Shown: positions 46,475 to 54,457 of the stretch, piece by piece
Position numbering within the stretch: position 1 is the stretch's first letter
How the letters are laid out: the number at the start of each line of letters is the position of its first letter
Notes under the pieces: model-generated
Told to the model about the DNA's origin: nothing
What the model saw: the letters and a program-made list of their open reading frames with translations, nothing else
The model's database searches: none
Made by a program: the position numbers and the translations under genes
From: Saccharibacillus sacchari DSM 19268
GTDB taxonomy: Bacteria > Bacillota > Bacilli > Paenibacillales > Paenibacillaceae
Assembly: GCF_000585395.1 (NCBI RefSeq)
Contig: NZ_KK073875.1
Coordinates: forward strand, 62,001 to 126,000
Length of the DNA: 64,000 nucleotides
Reading direction: 5' to 3'

Positions 46475-47431
46475 TTAACCGCCGATCAATTTGTTAGCCA
46501 GGGAAGCTGCGGTTTCGCTATCTGTACTTGCCATCTGCGACAATATACTCGAGCGTGTCGAATCGTCTACGGATTTCAAAATGGTCAACACCTTCGCTTG
46601 ATTGGTTTTTGCCATCTGGATCAACAACGTCGCTGCGCTTGAAGCATCCATTGAAGAAAACGTTTGGCTAAGTTGATCTTGATTCAGCGAGCCCGTGGTC
46701 GAAGTTGCTGCTTGAGCCGGCTGTTCGGAATTGTTCGCAGCGGCCCGCGCTTTATTAGCCGCCGTTTCCAATGCCTCAGAGGATGCTGCGGACTTCAACA
46801 TGATCGATACTTTGGCTGCTTTGTCCGCCGTCATTTTTTGCATGATTCCCGATCGTTGTTCCGTACTCATTGCACCAAGGATCATGGCAATCTCTTCATC
46901 CGTCAACGTTTCCAGGATCGGCGCCGCTTTGCTTGCGCTCATGGAACCGTAAGTTTGAGCTAGCTGCTTCACCTGTTGACTCGGTCCCGGATCTTTCTCG
47001 GGCTCAGCTGCTGCTGCCGTTTGCTCCTGCTGGGCTTTCGCGTCATCCACCTGCTTTTGCAGGGCATCCACTTGAGTTTGCGTGTCGGCCTGAGCCTTTT
47101 GTGCAGTTTTCAACTCGGTGTTCTTTTGTTCGAGCTGAGTCTTCAGCTGGTTGATTGTCGCTTCGGCACTTGCAGCCTGTTTCTCTTCTTGTCTCTGTGC
47201 TTGTTGTTCCGGCGTATAGGTCGGCTTCGGAAGCATCGATCCGACAACGGGAATTTTGTTGGCGGTCTCCAGTACGGAGTTTCGCGCTGTGGGATTCAGT
47301 AAAGTCAAAAGAACTCCGACCAACACGATTGCGAACAGCACGGGAGCAGCGAACAATAAAATTCTGCCTGCTTTACTCCCCGACGGTTCTTCTTCCAGGT
47401 TGGCTTCCGCCTCCGCTCCAGTTTTTGCCAT
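46475..47431 (-). CDS. MotE/YlxF-like protein with MgtE-type domain
   Basis: The 318-aa protein has one N-terminal membrane helix (about 26-48), a coiled coil (about 75-140) and a C-terminal MgtE-N/FliG-like helical region (about 155-315: MSASKAAPILETLTDEEIAMILGAM, then a second copy ending in LANKLIGG). It occupies the ylxF position of B. subtilis between fliJ and fliK. Related MotE proteins in other bacteria act as chaperones for motor proteins; that role here is inferred. Confidence 0.85.
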   Translation of the reverse strand: MAKTGAEAEANLEEEPSGSKAGRILLFAAPVLFAIVLVGVLLTLLNPTARNSVLETANKIPVVGSMLPKPTYTPEQQAQRQEEKQAASAEATINQLKTQLEQKNTELKTAQKAQADTQTQVDALQKQVDDAKAQQEQTAAAAEPEKDPGPSQQVKQLAQTYGSMSASKAAPILETLTDEEIAMILGAMSTEQRSGIMQKMTADKAAKVSIMLKSAASSEALETAANKARAAANNSEQPAQAATSTTGSLNQDQLSQTFSSMDASSAATLLIQMAKTNQAKVLTILKSVDDSTRSSILSQMASTDSETAASLANKLIGG

Positions 47432-47471
47432 GCGTTTAACCTCCTTTTACACGTCCTGCCGCATTTCAGTA

Positions 47472-47918
47472 TTAGCGGGCACGGGAGGCGAAACGAACGG
47501 TTGCCATCTCGTCAAGTTCGTTTTGCTCACGGAGCATTTCTTCTTTTTCAAAAGATTCCAATGCTTTGCCTCGCGCCTGCAGCCATACTTTTTCGTCCAG
47601 CATCTTTGTCGTAAGCTTCTCTTTCTTTTCTTCGACTTTTACCTGCGCAGTTTGAATATCTTGCCGTTTTTGCAGGATGCACTGATCGATATAGTTCACA
47701 TAATCCTGCATTTGTTGAAGTTGGAGAGCCGATACCGCACCTACCGTCTGTTCCTGAATGGAGTCCACCAGCGAACTCTTATCCGAAAACAGCCTGCCCA
47801 GCGTTTGTTCTTCGGCATTCAGTTGACCAATCGCCGAGGAAAGGTGCATTTCTGCATGATTCTTTTCGCTGGTTTTCAAATCCACGACTTTTTGAAATGA
47901 ATAATTGAATTTCAACAT
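47472..47918 (-). CDS. fliJ: Flagellar export chaperone FliJ
   Basis: FliJ is the coiled-coil stalk of the export ATPase. The 148-aa protein is nearly all alpha-helical with MLKFNYSFQKVVDLKTSEKNHAEMHL at its start. It follows fliI by 8 nt. Confidence 0.93.
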   Translation of the reverse strand: MLKFNYSFQKVVDLKTSEKNHAEMHLSSAIGQLNAEEQTLGRLFSDKSSLVDSIQEQTVGAVSALQLQQMQDYVNYIDQCILQKRQDIQTAQVKVEEKKEKLTTKMLDEKVWLQARGKALESFEKEEMLREQNELDEMATVRFASRAR

Positions 47919-47926
47919 TTCTTAGG

Positions 47927-49246
47927 TCAACTCCTTGAGAATTCTTGAATTAAACGTTCAATCGTTTCATCCAGCGTGGTTTTTTCGTCCACCTTTTGTT
48001 TCGTAAAATCCCAGATGCGTTGAATATTCTCGATGGCTTCGTCGATTTCGGCACTCGATCCTCTTTGGTAGGCTCCGATATTGATCAGGTCTTCCGATTC
48101 TTTGTATACCGACAACAATCGCTTCAAGTTGTTAGCGGCGTCCGTTTGGATCTCCGGCGAAATGTCTTTCATAACCCGACTGATGCTTGCGAGAACGTCG
48201 ATGGCCGGGAAGTGTCCGCGATTCGCGATTCCGCGGTTCAGTACAATGTGTCCGTCGAGAATGCCTCGGACCGCATCCGCGATCGGCTCGTTCATGTCGT
48301 CGCCGTCAACAAGTACGGTGTAAAAGGCAGTAATGGAACCCGTAGGTCCCGTTCCTGCTCGTTCAAGCAATTTGGGAAGAGTGGCGAATACGGAAGGCGT
48401 ATAGCCTCTCATCGCTGGCGGTTCGCCTACAGCTAACCCGACTTCGCGCTGAGCCATGGCAAAACGCGTTACCGAGTCCATCATCATCATGACATTCATT
48501 CCGCGATCCCGGTAATATTCAGCTATACTCGTGGCGATCAATGCAGCCTTGATTCGAACCAAGGCCGGCTGATCCGATGTAGCCACAATGACGACTGACC
48601 GTGCCAATCCTTCCGGTCCCAAATCCCGTTCGATAAAGTCGAGTACCTCGCGGCCCCGTTCTCCAACGAGGGCGATTACATTGATGTCTGCGGATGTGTT
48701 TCTGGCAATCATCCCCATTAATGTACTTTTACCCACACCGGAGCCGGCGAAAATACCTACCCGTTGTCCTTTACCGATTGTAAGCAGCCCGTCAATCGCT
48801 CGAACGCCGACATTTATGGGTTCATGCACTCTCGGACGCTGTAATGGATTGCTTGGAGTGTTGAACGTAGAAGCGTGTGCCATCCTGGCGGGAAGCATCG
48901 AGCCGTCAAGCGGTCTTCCAAGGCCGTCCAGTACTTTTCCCAGAAGCTCCGAGCCGACTTGTACGGTAAGGGGTTTGCCTGTACCGACCACGTCGCACCC
49001 TGGGCCGATCGACTGCAATTCACCTAACGGCATCAGCAGAACTTTGTTTTCTCGGAACCCGACAACTTCAGCCTGCAACGGAGGAGCTGTTTTGGTCGGG
49101 TAAATGTAGCAAACTTCGCCGACGCTTGCATCGGGGCCTTCCGATTCAACCATCAGCCCGATGACCTGCGTCACTTTGCCGTTGACCCGAATCGGATCAA
49201 TCTGTCTGAGTTGATCCAAATACTTGTCGACCAAAATTTCTTTCAC
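47927..49246 (-). CDS. fliI: Flagellar export ATPase FliI
   Basis: FliI is the F1-beta-like hexameric ATPase of the export apparatus. The 439-aa protein has Walker A GIFAGSGVGKSTLMG near 163-177, GERGREVLDF near 195 and the DSVTRFAMAQREVGLAVGEPP region. The start is GTG with GGAGG 7 nt upstream. A 162-nt gap separates it from fliH, unlike in B. subtilis where the genes abut. Confidence 0.98.
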   Translation of the reverse strand: MKEILVDKYLDQLRQIDPIRVNGKVTQVIGLMVESEGPDASVGEVCYIYPTKTAPPLQAEVVGFRENKVLLMPLGELQSIGPGCDVVGTGKPLTVQVGSELLGKVLDGLGRPLDGSMLPARMAHASTFNTPSNPLQRPRVHEPINVGVRAIDGLLTIGKGQRVGIFAGSGVGKSTLMGMIARNTSADINVIALVGERGREVLDFIERDLGPEGLARSVVIVATSDQPALVRIKAALIATSIAEYYRDRGMNVMMMMDSVTRFAMAQREVGLAVGEPPAMRGYTPSVFATLPKLLERAGTGPTGSITAFYTVLVDGDDMNEPIADAVRGILDGHIVLNRGIANRGHFPAIDVLASISRVMKDISPEIQTDAANNLKRLLSVYKESEDLINIGAYQRGSSAEIDEAIENIQRIWDFTKQKVDEKTTLDETIERLIQEFSRS

Positions 49247-49314
49247 ACCGCCACCTCCATGCCGTCGTCCTCTTTACAATGATTATTCTACACGCTTATA
49301 AAACCCCCGCTAAG

Positions 49315-49394
49315 GCTAAAAAGTGCTATTTCCTGCTTATAAAAAAACCCGGCAACCTACCTGAATTCCTATAGGCTGCAGCTAAGACTAGGAA
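49315..49394 (-). repeat. Structured repeat element, copy 2, in the fliH-fliI gap
   Basis: Plus-strand layout: the identical block GCTAAAAAGTGCTATTT (49315-49331), a 34-nt gap, then TTCCTA (49366-49371) and TAGGAA (49389-49394) around a 17-nt loop with the palindrome GCTGCAGC (49375-49382). A direct repeat GCTTATAAAA...CCC lies on both sides of the block (49294 and 49335). See copy 1 at 43962-44042. No gene is visible in 49247-49408. Confidence 0.7.
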
Positions 49395-49408
49395 TGTCTT
49401 CGTACTCT

Positions 49409-50230
49409 TTAGGAGCCGGTCGATTCGTCATGCAAAGCAAGTCTCAGCAATTCGCGTTTGATCTCCACTAATTGAGTATCAATTCGGGCATCTACGCTTC
49501 CGAAGTTCGATCGAATGACGCATCCGCGATCTTTCACTGTAGAATCAGGAAGAATTTGCAACTCCGCTTGCGAGTCGATCGACATAGCAAGCTCTTCCCG
49601 CGCGGAATTGATCAGCGAAAATTGCGAAGGGGCCACGCAGAGCGTAATCGTTCCCTGCTCCCTTTTACGCGACAGAGTTTGACGGATCAGGTTAAGCGTT
49701 AATTCCTCGTCTTCGGCCAACTTGCGATCGATGACCTTTTCCGCGATTGCCGAACTAAGTTCAACCAGGAACGGCTCAGACTCCTGAATGATTGCTTCTT
49801 TGGTTTGAATGGCTTCTTGGATCAACGCTTGGGCTTCTTCTGACGCTTCCTGCATGCGAACGGCAAGTTCTGCCTCCGCCTGTGCCTTGCCTTCCTCATA
49901 ACCTTCGCGGAATGCCTGCGTCTTAACCGCTTCTACAAGGTGTTCATCCTGCTCGCGCCTCTCCTGCCACCACATTTCGATCTGCTGCTGCGCGTCGGCG
50001 AGCATCTGCTCAGCCTGCTGCGCCGCATCCCGAATCTGAAGTTCCGCGAATTCTTTTGCATCGCGGATCATTTCATCTTTCAGAATAATCGTCTGTTGAT
50101 CGGCAACCGGTAAAGGGGACTTTTCGTCCTCATCGGCGTGTGGTTGCTGCGAAGCATAGTGCCGGTGCAAATCCAGTTTGACAAAGTCCTCTTTGGGCAC
50201 ATATTGCGAAGATTTAATGAGGTTAGACAA
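49409..50230 (-). CDS. fliH: Flagellar export ATPase regulator FliH
   Basis: FliH binds FliI and links it to the C ring. I prefer TTG 50230 (LSNLIKSSQYVPKEDF, 273 aa) with GGAGGAG upstream at usable spacing; ATG 50239 is the alternative. The N-terminal NLIKSSQYVP is typical of Firmicute FliH. A long Gln/Glu-rich helical part (about 45-150) precedes the C-terminal domain that resembles the V-ATPase E subunit. The start overlaps the fliG stop by 8 nt. Confidence 0.93.
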   Translation of the reverse strand: MSNLIKSSQYVPKEDFVKLDLHRHYASQQPHADEDEKSPLPVADQQTIILKDEMIRDAKEFAELQIRDAAQQAEQMLADAQQQIEMWWQERREQDEHLVEAVKTQAFREGYEEGKAQAEAELAVRMQEASEEAQALIQEAIQTKEAIIQESEPFLVELSSAIAEKVIDRKLAEDEELTLNLIRQTLSRKREQGTITLCVAPSQFSLINSAREELAMSIDSQAELQILPDSTVKDRGCVIRSNFGSVDARIDTQLVEIKRELLRLALHDESTGS

Positions 50231-51239
50231 TGATATCATCTCCTCCACCGCGTGCGATGATGATCTCGCCCGCTTCTTCCAGCTTACGGATAATCGTTAC
50301 GATGCGAGTTTGAGCTTCTTCGACATCACGCAACCGAACCGGTCCCATGAATTCCATTTCTTCGCGGAAGGTATCCGCCATGCGTTTGGACATATTTTTG
50401 AATACCACTTCGCGAACTTCTTCGCTGGCCACTTTGAGCGCAAGCTGAAGATCGGCATTTTCGACGTCGCGGATAATCCGCTGAATCGAACGATCGTCGA
50501 TATTGACGATGTCTTCGAACACGAACATTCTTTTTTTGATTTCCTCTGCCAACTCCGGGTCCTGAATTTCGAGCGAGTCCAGAATCGTCCGTTCCGTTCC
50601 GCGGTCTACGCCGTTCAGGATGGATACGATCGACTCGATGCCGCCTGCCGTTGCAAAATCTTGAGTGACCGTTGACGAAAGTTTCTGTTCCAGCACACGC
50701 TCGACTTGAGCAATAACTTCAGGCGAAGTGCTGTCCATCATGGCGATCCGTCTGGCAACCTCGGCTTGTTTCTCCTGAGGAAGCGAAGAAAGAATGATCG
50801 ATGCCTGCTCGAATTGTAAGTAAGAAAGGACAAGCGCGATCGTTTGCGCGTTTTCGTTCTGAATAAAGTTCAGAATTTGACTTGGGTCAGCTTTGCGCGC
50901 AAAGTCGAACGGACGTACTTGAAGCGTAGCAGTCAAGCGATTGATAACTTCCAACGCTTTTTGCTCGCCGAGCGCTTTTTGCAGGATATCTTTAGCATAG
51001 TTGATACCGCCCTGCGAGATGTATTCTTGTGCCAAACAAATTTGATGGAATTCGGCAAGTACCGAATCTTTTTCCGAACTATCCACTTTTCTTACATTTG
51101 CTATTTCGAGCGTAAGTTGTTCGATTTCTTCGTCCCGCAAATGTTTGAAAATTTGAGCCGAAACTTCCGGCCCGAGCGAGATTAGCAGGATCGCCGCTTT
51201 CTGTCTTCCGCTCAGTGTTTGCGCGCTTGCTTTAGCCAC
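50223..51239 (-). CDS. fliG: Flagellar motor switch protein FliG
   Basis: FliG is the C-ring protein that generates torque with the stators. The 338-aa protein has LSGRQKAAILLISLGPEVSAQIFKHL at its start, the middle ARM domain with LPQEKQAEVARRIAMMD, and the C-terminal charged helix (SKRMADTFREEMEFMGPVRLRDVEEAQTRIV). It starts with GTG, 12 nt after fliF. Confidence 0.98.
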   Translation of the reverse strand: MAKASAQTLSGRQKAAILLISLGPEVSAQIFKHLRDEEIEQLTLEIANVRKVDSSEKDSVLAEFHQICLAQEYISQGGINYAKDILQKALGEQKALEVINRLTATLQVRPFDFARKADPSQILNFIQNENAQTIALVLSYLQFEQASIILSSLPQEKQAEVARRIAMMDSTSPEVIAQVERVLEQKLSSTVTQDFATAGGIESIVSILNGVDRGTERTILDSLEIQDPELAEEIKKRMFVFEDIVNIDDRSIQRIIRDVENADLQLALKVASEEVREVVFKNMSKRMADTFREEMEFMGPVRLRDVEEAQTRIVTIIRKLEEAGEIIIARGGGDDIIV

Positions 51240-51251
51240 ACTTCTTCACTC

Positions 51252-52838
51252 CTATTCATCGGCTAACCATGTGCGCAGCAGATTGACGAACTCATCCGGT
51301 TTCTTTTTGGCGAGCGATTCAAGCTGTTTTCGCATTTGGCTCTCCCCGCTGACCGTATCGAGGTTGATGGACGGCATCTCCGCCGGTGTCGGCAGCTCCA
51401 TTTCTTCGAGCAATTCTTCTTCGCGATTTTTTCTTCTGCGGCGTACGACCAGGAAAATGGCAACGGCCAGCAAAGCAGCCAGTCCGCCGATGATGCTCCA
51501 TAACAGGACTCTGGAAATTCCGGTATCGGTTGAAGCGGTTTCCGTGGAAGGTGCCGTAGACATCACAAGAACTTTTGCAGTCAGTTCTGCGTCGTTATAA
51601 GTAATGCCTGAATCTGCCAGAGAAGCCGAGACAATATTTTTCAGAATATCAGTGATGTCATCTGTTGTTTGTTCTGCCAATGTTCCGGTTGCAGGTGGTT
51701 CAATGGCCACATTTATGGTTAAGTCTTTTACAATATAAGGGCTTTGCACGATTTGCTTGGTAATTTGGTTGACTTGATAGTTGACGATCTTATTCGAGTT
51801 TTCCGAAGTGGTCTGACCCGCGGTAGTGTCTCCCGGATAGGTGGGAACGGCTTCCGTACCTGTTCCGGCTACTCCGCTAGTAGGATCGCCTGCACCCGTA
51901 TAACTCTCCTGAATATCCTGCACGCTGATTTCGATCCCCCGCATATTGTCCACATCGACCGGCGAATACGTGGTTTCATTCGCATTGACCTGATCGAAAT
52001 TAAGTTTGGAAGCAACGAGGACATTTACTTTGTCCGCGCCCACGATCGTACCGAGGAACATCTTCACGCTTTTTTCGATATCGCTCTCATATTTCCGTTG
52101 AATCGCAAGATTATCCTGAATGGAACTTGCGGCCCCCGCACCGAATCCGCTGCCTGCATTGGAAGCATATAAGAGGGTATTATCGCTGGTAATCGTGATG
52201 TTTTCGATCGGAAGGTTGGGCACCGAACTTTTCACAATGTTAAAATAGCCATCAATGACGTCCTGACTCGGTCTGAAACCCGGTTTGAATGTCATGACGA
52301 CCGAAGCGGAAGCCAGTTCTTGATCTTCGCTGTTGGCGAACAAGCTTTCTTCAGGGAGATTGACAAGTACTCTTGCGCTTTCCACGTTGTTCATTAATTT
52401 CAGCAAAGACTCGATTTCGCCATTCAAAGCGCTTTTGTATTTAACGTTGAATTCATTTTCGGTCATTCCGAGTGCCGATGTCGTCGTGCCGAACATTTTG
52501 TTGAACCCGATCGACCCGCTTTGAATGATCCCCTGCGAGGCTACATCTACGCGTGCTCTCGCCGCATTCGTGCTTGGTACGGAGATACTTTTCCCATCAT
52601 CGCTCAACTTATACGGAATTCCGGCCCCATCCAGATACGTCATGGTAGCCGCAGCATCTTCCCCGTTCAAATCCTGAAAAGCCACTTCATATTCCGTCTT
52701 GGAAAACTGCATGGTCAGAATTACGATCGTCAGCAGCGTAATCGCAACAGTCGATACCAGCAGGGCCTTTTGAGTTTTGCTAAGCCGATTCCAGTAACCC
52801 AAGAGCGAATCCTTTATTCGGGTTAGTCTTTCATTCAC
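51252..52838 (-). CDS. fliF: Flagellar MS-ring protein FliF
   Basis: FliF forms the MS ring, the base of the flagellum. The 528-aa protein has a first membrane helix (about 24-43), the ring-building YscJ/FliF domain (about 45-220), a less conserved extracytoplasmic part with TTTYSPVD-like sequence, a second helix (about 445-467) and a cytoplasmic FliG-binding tail (PDEFVNLLRTWLADE). The start is GTG. Confidence 0.98.
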   Translation of the reverse strand: MNERLTRIKDSLLGYWNRLSKTQKALLVSTVAITLLTIVILTMQFSKTEYEVAFQDLNGEDAAATMTYLDGAGIPYKLSDDGKSISVPSTNAARARVDVASQGIIQSGSIGFNKMFGTTTSALGMTENEFNVKYKSALNGEIESLLKLMNNVESARVLVNLPEESLFANSEDQELASASVVMTFKPGFRPSQDVIDGYFNIVKSSVPNLPIENITITSDNTLLYASNAGSGFGAGAASSIQDNLAIQRKYESDIEKSVKMFLGTIVGADKVNVLVASKLNFDQVNANETTYSPVDVDNMRGIEISVQDIQESYTGAGDPTSGVAGTGTEAVPTYPGDTTAGQTTSENSNKIVNYQVNQITKQIVQSPYIVKDLTINVAIEPPATGTLAEQTTDDITDILKNIVSASLADSGITYNDAELTAKVLVMSTAPSTETASTDTGISRVLLWSIIGGLAALLAVAIFLVVRRRRKNREEELLEEMELPTPAEMPSINLDTVSGESQMRKQLESLAKKKPDEFVNLLRTWLADE

Positions 52839-52882
52839 AGTTTCACCCCACTACGCAGCATTATACTTAAGGTTATTGAAGA

Positions 52883-53194
52883 TTACAGTTGTGTACGCAT
52901 GATCTCCTGATAAGCTTCGATGACTTTGTTTCTGACTTGCGAAGTCAATTGAAGACCCAACAAGGCTTGCTCGGATGTAATCATGACCTGGTCTACACTC
53001 GCTTGTCCAAGCATGAATTGTTTCCCGGTTTGATCGGCTGTCTTCTCCATGTCCGATACTCCTTGAAGTGCATCTTGCAAGTATTGACCAAAACCCTGCA
53101 TAGCCTCATGCGGAGTCGTAGAAGCTGTTTCCTGCGTAGAAGAAACGGCACGATTAGCGAGTTGAACCGGGTTGAACATGTGGTTTTGAATCAT
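52883..53194 (-). CDS. fliE: Flagellar hook-basal body protein FliE
   Basis: FliE joins the MS ring to the rod. The 103-aa protein has FGQYLQDALQGVSDMEKTADQTGKQFMLGQASVDQVMITSEQALLGLQLTSQVRNKVIEAYQEIMRTQL, the complete family signature. Confidence 0.96.
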   Translation of the reverse strand: MIQNHMFNPVQLANRAVSSTQETASTTPHEAMQGFGQYLQDALQGVSDMEKTADQTGKQFMLGQASVDQVMITSEQALLGLQLTSQVRNKVIEAYQEIMRTQL

Positions 53195-53224
53195 TTCAAT
53201 CTCCCTTTCTATTATCGCTTATGC

Positions 53225-53677
53225 TTATTTGCCAATCTGCAACGCTTTTGTAATCATCGCCTTCGTGGCATTCAACGCGGTTACGTTAGCTTCGTAGGAA
53301 CGCGTCGCCGAAATCATGTCCACCATTTCTTTTGCGATATCGACGTTCGGCATTTGTACGTAACCGTCAGCGTTCGCATCCGGGTGAGTCGGATTATAAA
53401 CCAGCTTGAAAGGCTCCTGATCTTCCTTGATTCCCGTAACTTTGACCCCGCTGGCCGAGCTTTTCCCGCCCATTGCCGCATTTAGCGTCTGCGCGAAAGG
53501 AGTTTGGTTATTTTCGGCGAGAACGGCAACTTTCCGGCGGTAAGGTTGAACTTGACCGTCAACGACTTGCGCTCGCGTCGTATCCGCATTCGCGATGTTT
53601 GACGAGATAATATCCATGCGCAAGCGCTGCGCGGTAAGCGCGGAAGCACTGACGTCAAATCCGTTACTGATTCTCAT
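53225..53677 (-). CDS. flgC: Flagellar basal-body rod protein FlgC
   Basis: FlgC is a proximal rod protein. The 150-aa protein has the N-terminal rod motif (ALTAQRLRMDIISSNIANADTTR) and the C-terminal helix (VDMISATRSYEANVTALNATKAMITKALQIGK). It begins 2 nt after flgB. Confidence 0.97.
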   Translation of the reverse strand: MRISNGFDVSASALTAQRLRMDIISSNIANADTTRAQVVDGQVQPYRRKVAVLAENNQTPFAQTLNAAMGGKSSASGVKVTGIKEDQEPFKLVYNPTHPDANADGYVQMPNVDIAKEMVDMISATRSYEANVTALNATKAMITKALQIGK

Positions 53678-53679
53678 AG

Positions 53680-54087
53680 TTAAGCATTGCCTCCCATCGC
53701 GGTGCGCATCATTTTAATTTGATGATTGACTTCTTCAATGTAGGTGTTGTAGCGCAGCTGATTTTCGGCCAGGCTCGTCATCTCGGTATCGACGTCCACG
53801 TTATTCTTGTTGTTATTCATGGCAGTGCTGTCGTCGCTGGTAACTTTTGCAGTAGGAATGGAACCGGCCGAACCGATGGCAATATGACGGGAATTGGTAA
53901 TTCGTCCCTTAATCGAACTTACACCGTTCATCTCCGACTGAAGCAGGCTCTCGAAGGATACTTCGGAACGCTTGAAGTAAGGCGTATCCGCATTGGCGAT
54001 GTTGTTGGAAATGACTTGCTGTCTCGTATTCGATGCATCGATTGCGCTACGCAGACGATTAAAGCCGGTATCGTTCAAAATATTCAT
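53680..54087 (-). CDS. flgB: Flagellar basal-body rod protein FlgB
   Basis: FlgB is a proximal rod protein and the first gene of the fla/che operon. The ATG at 54087 (MNILNDTGFNRLRSAID) has AAAGGAG at 8 nt; a GTG nine bases upstream lies inside that region. The 135-aa protein shows TRQQVISNNIANADTPYFKRSEV near its N-terminus and a C-terminal helix with TYIEEVNHQIKMMRTAMGG. Confidence 0.97.
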   Translation of the reverse strand: MNILNDTGFNRLRSAIDASNTRQQVISNNIANADTPYFKRSEVSFESLLQSEMNGVSSIKGRITNSRHIAIGSAGSIPTAKVTSDDSTAMNNNKNNVDVDTEMTSLAENQLRYNTYIEEVNHQIKMMRTAMGGNA

Positions 54088-54129
54088 CGATTCCACTCCT
54101 TTAGTTAATAAGCCTTGTGCATTTTATAA

Positions 54130-54158
54130 ATTATACAAAATTAAATTCGACTAAACTA
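54130..54158 (-). promoter_or_regulatory. Candidate fla/che operon promoter with weak -35
   Basis: A perfect TATAAT lies at 54135-54130 on the minus strand, 42 nt before flgB. The -35 position at 17-bp spacing (TAGTTT, 54158-54153) matches poorly, so an activator may be needed. A 15-mer (54128-54142) over the -10 matches the CodY box at 11 of 15 positions, which may be chance in AT-rich DNA. I see no sigma-D promoter on this strand. Confidence 0.5.
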
Positions 54159-54229
54159 TTGTTTTTTTGCAGTTCTTCCGAGAATTTGGTCGAAGCCTTT
54201 TTGGCTCCGCGAATCGGGAATACACCCAT
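54131..54229 (-). CDS. Possible 32-aa ORF upstream of flgB
   Basis: An open frame of 32 codons (MGVFPIRGAKKASTKFSEEL...) begins at ATG 54229 with AAGGA 8 nt upstream. Its codon use is similar to that of real genes here, and the frame stays open further upstream without a good start. Its stop overlaps the flgB -10 box. It occupies the place where codY lies in Bacillus but does not resemble CodY. It may be a small protein, a leader peptide or chance. Confidence 0.35.
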   Translation of the reverse strand: MGVFPIRGAKKASTKFSEELQKNNSLVEFNFV

Positions 54230-54290
54230 GCCCGCATTCCTTATAATGTCTACTCTAAGTTTCTTCGAGTTGGTCCTATAAAACAATAAG

Positions 54291-54334
54291 AAAAAAGCCC
54301 TATCTTTCCATAGTTGAAAGACAGGGCTTTTTCT
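54291..54334. terminator. Strong bidirectional terminator between hslU and flgB
   Basis: AAGCCCTATCTTTC / GAAAGACAGGGCTT forms a stem of about 14 bp (one G-U in RNA) with A/T tracts on both sides, so it can end transcription on either strand. It closes the hslVU unit. The other parts of the 54088-54457 gap hold the promoter and small ORF listed separately; 54335-54457 shows nothing clear. Confidence 0.88.
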
Positions 54335-54457
54335 TATTTTGATCGCTAGCTTACAAGTATCAATACGATGTGAAAATTGAATAGGCTTTCACGAGGAACT
54401 GCTGTAAACGATTCAAGAAGATTCCTCATTTTTCCCAAATGAACAAAAAAGTCGGTG

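Noticed and set aside
49310-49350. Sigma-D promoter on the plus strand near the repeated block (TAAA...GCTTATAA)
   Set aside because: It points antisense to all genes, and the second copy of the block lacks a matching -10.
54088-54457. Degraded codY in the hslU-flgB gap
   Set aside because: No frame in the gap resembles CodY domains; only an unrelated 32-codon ORF is present.
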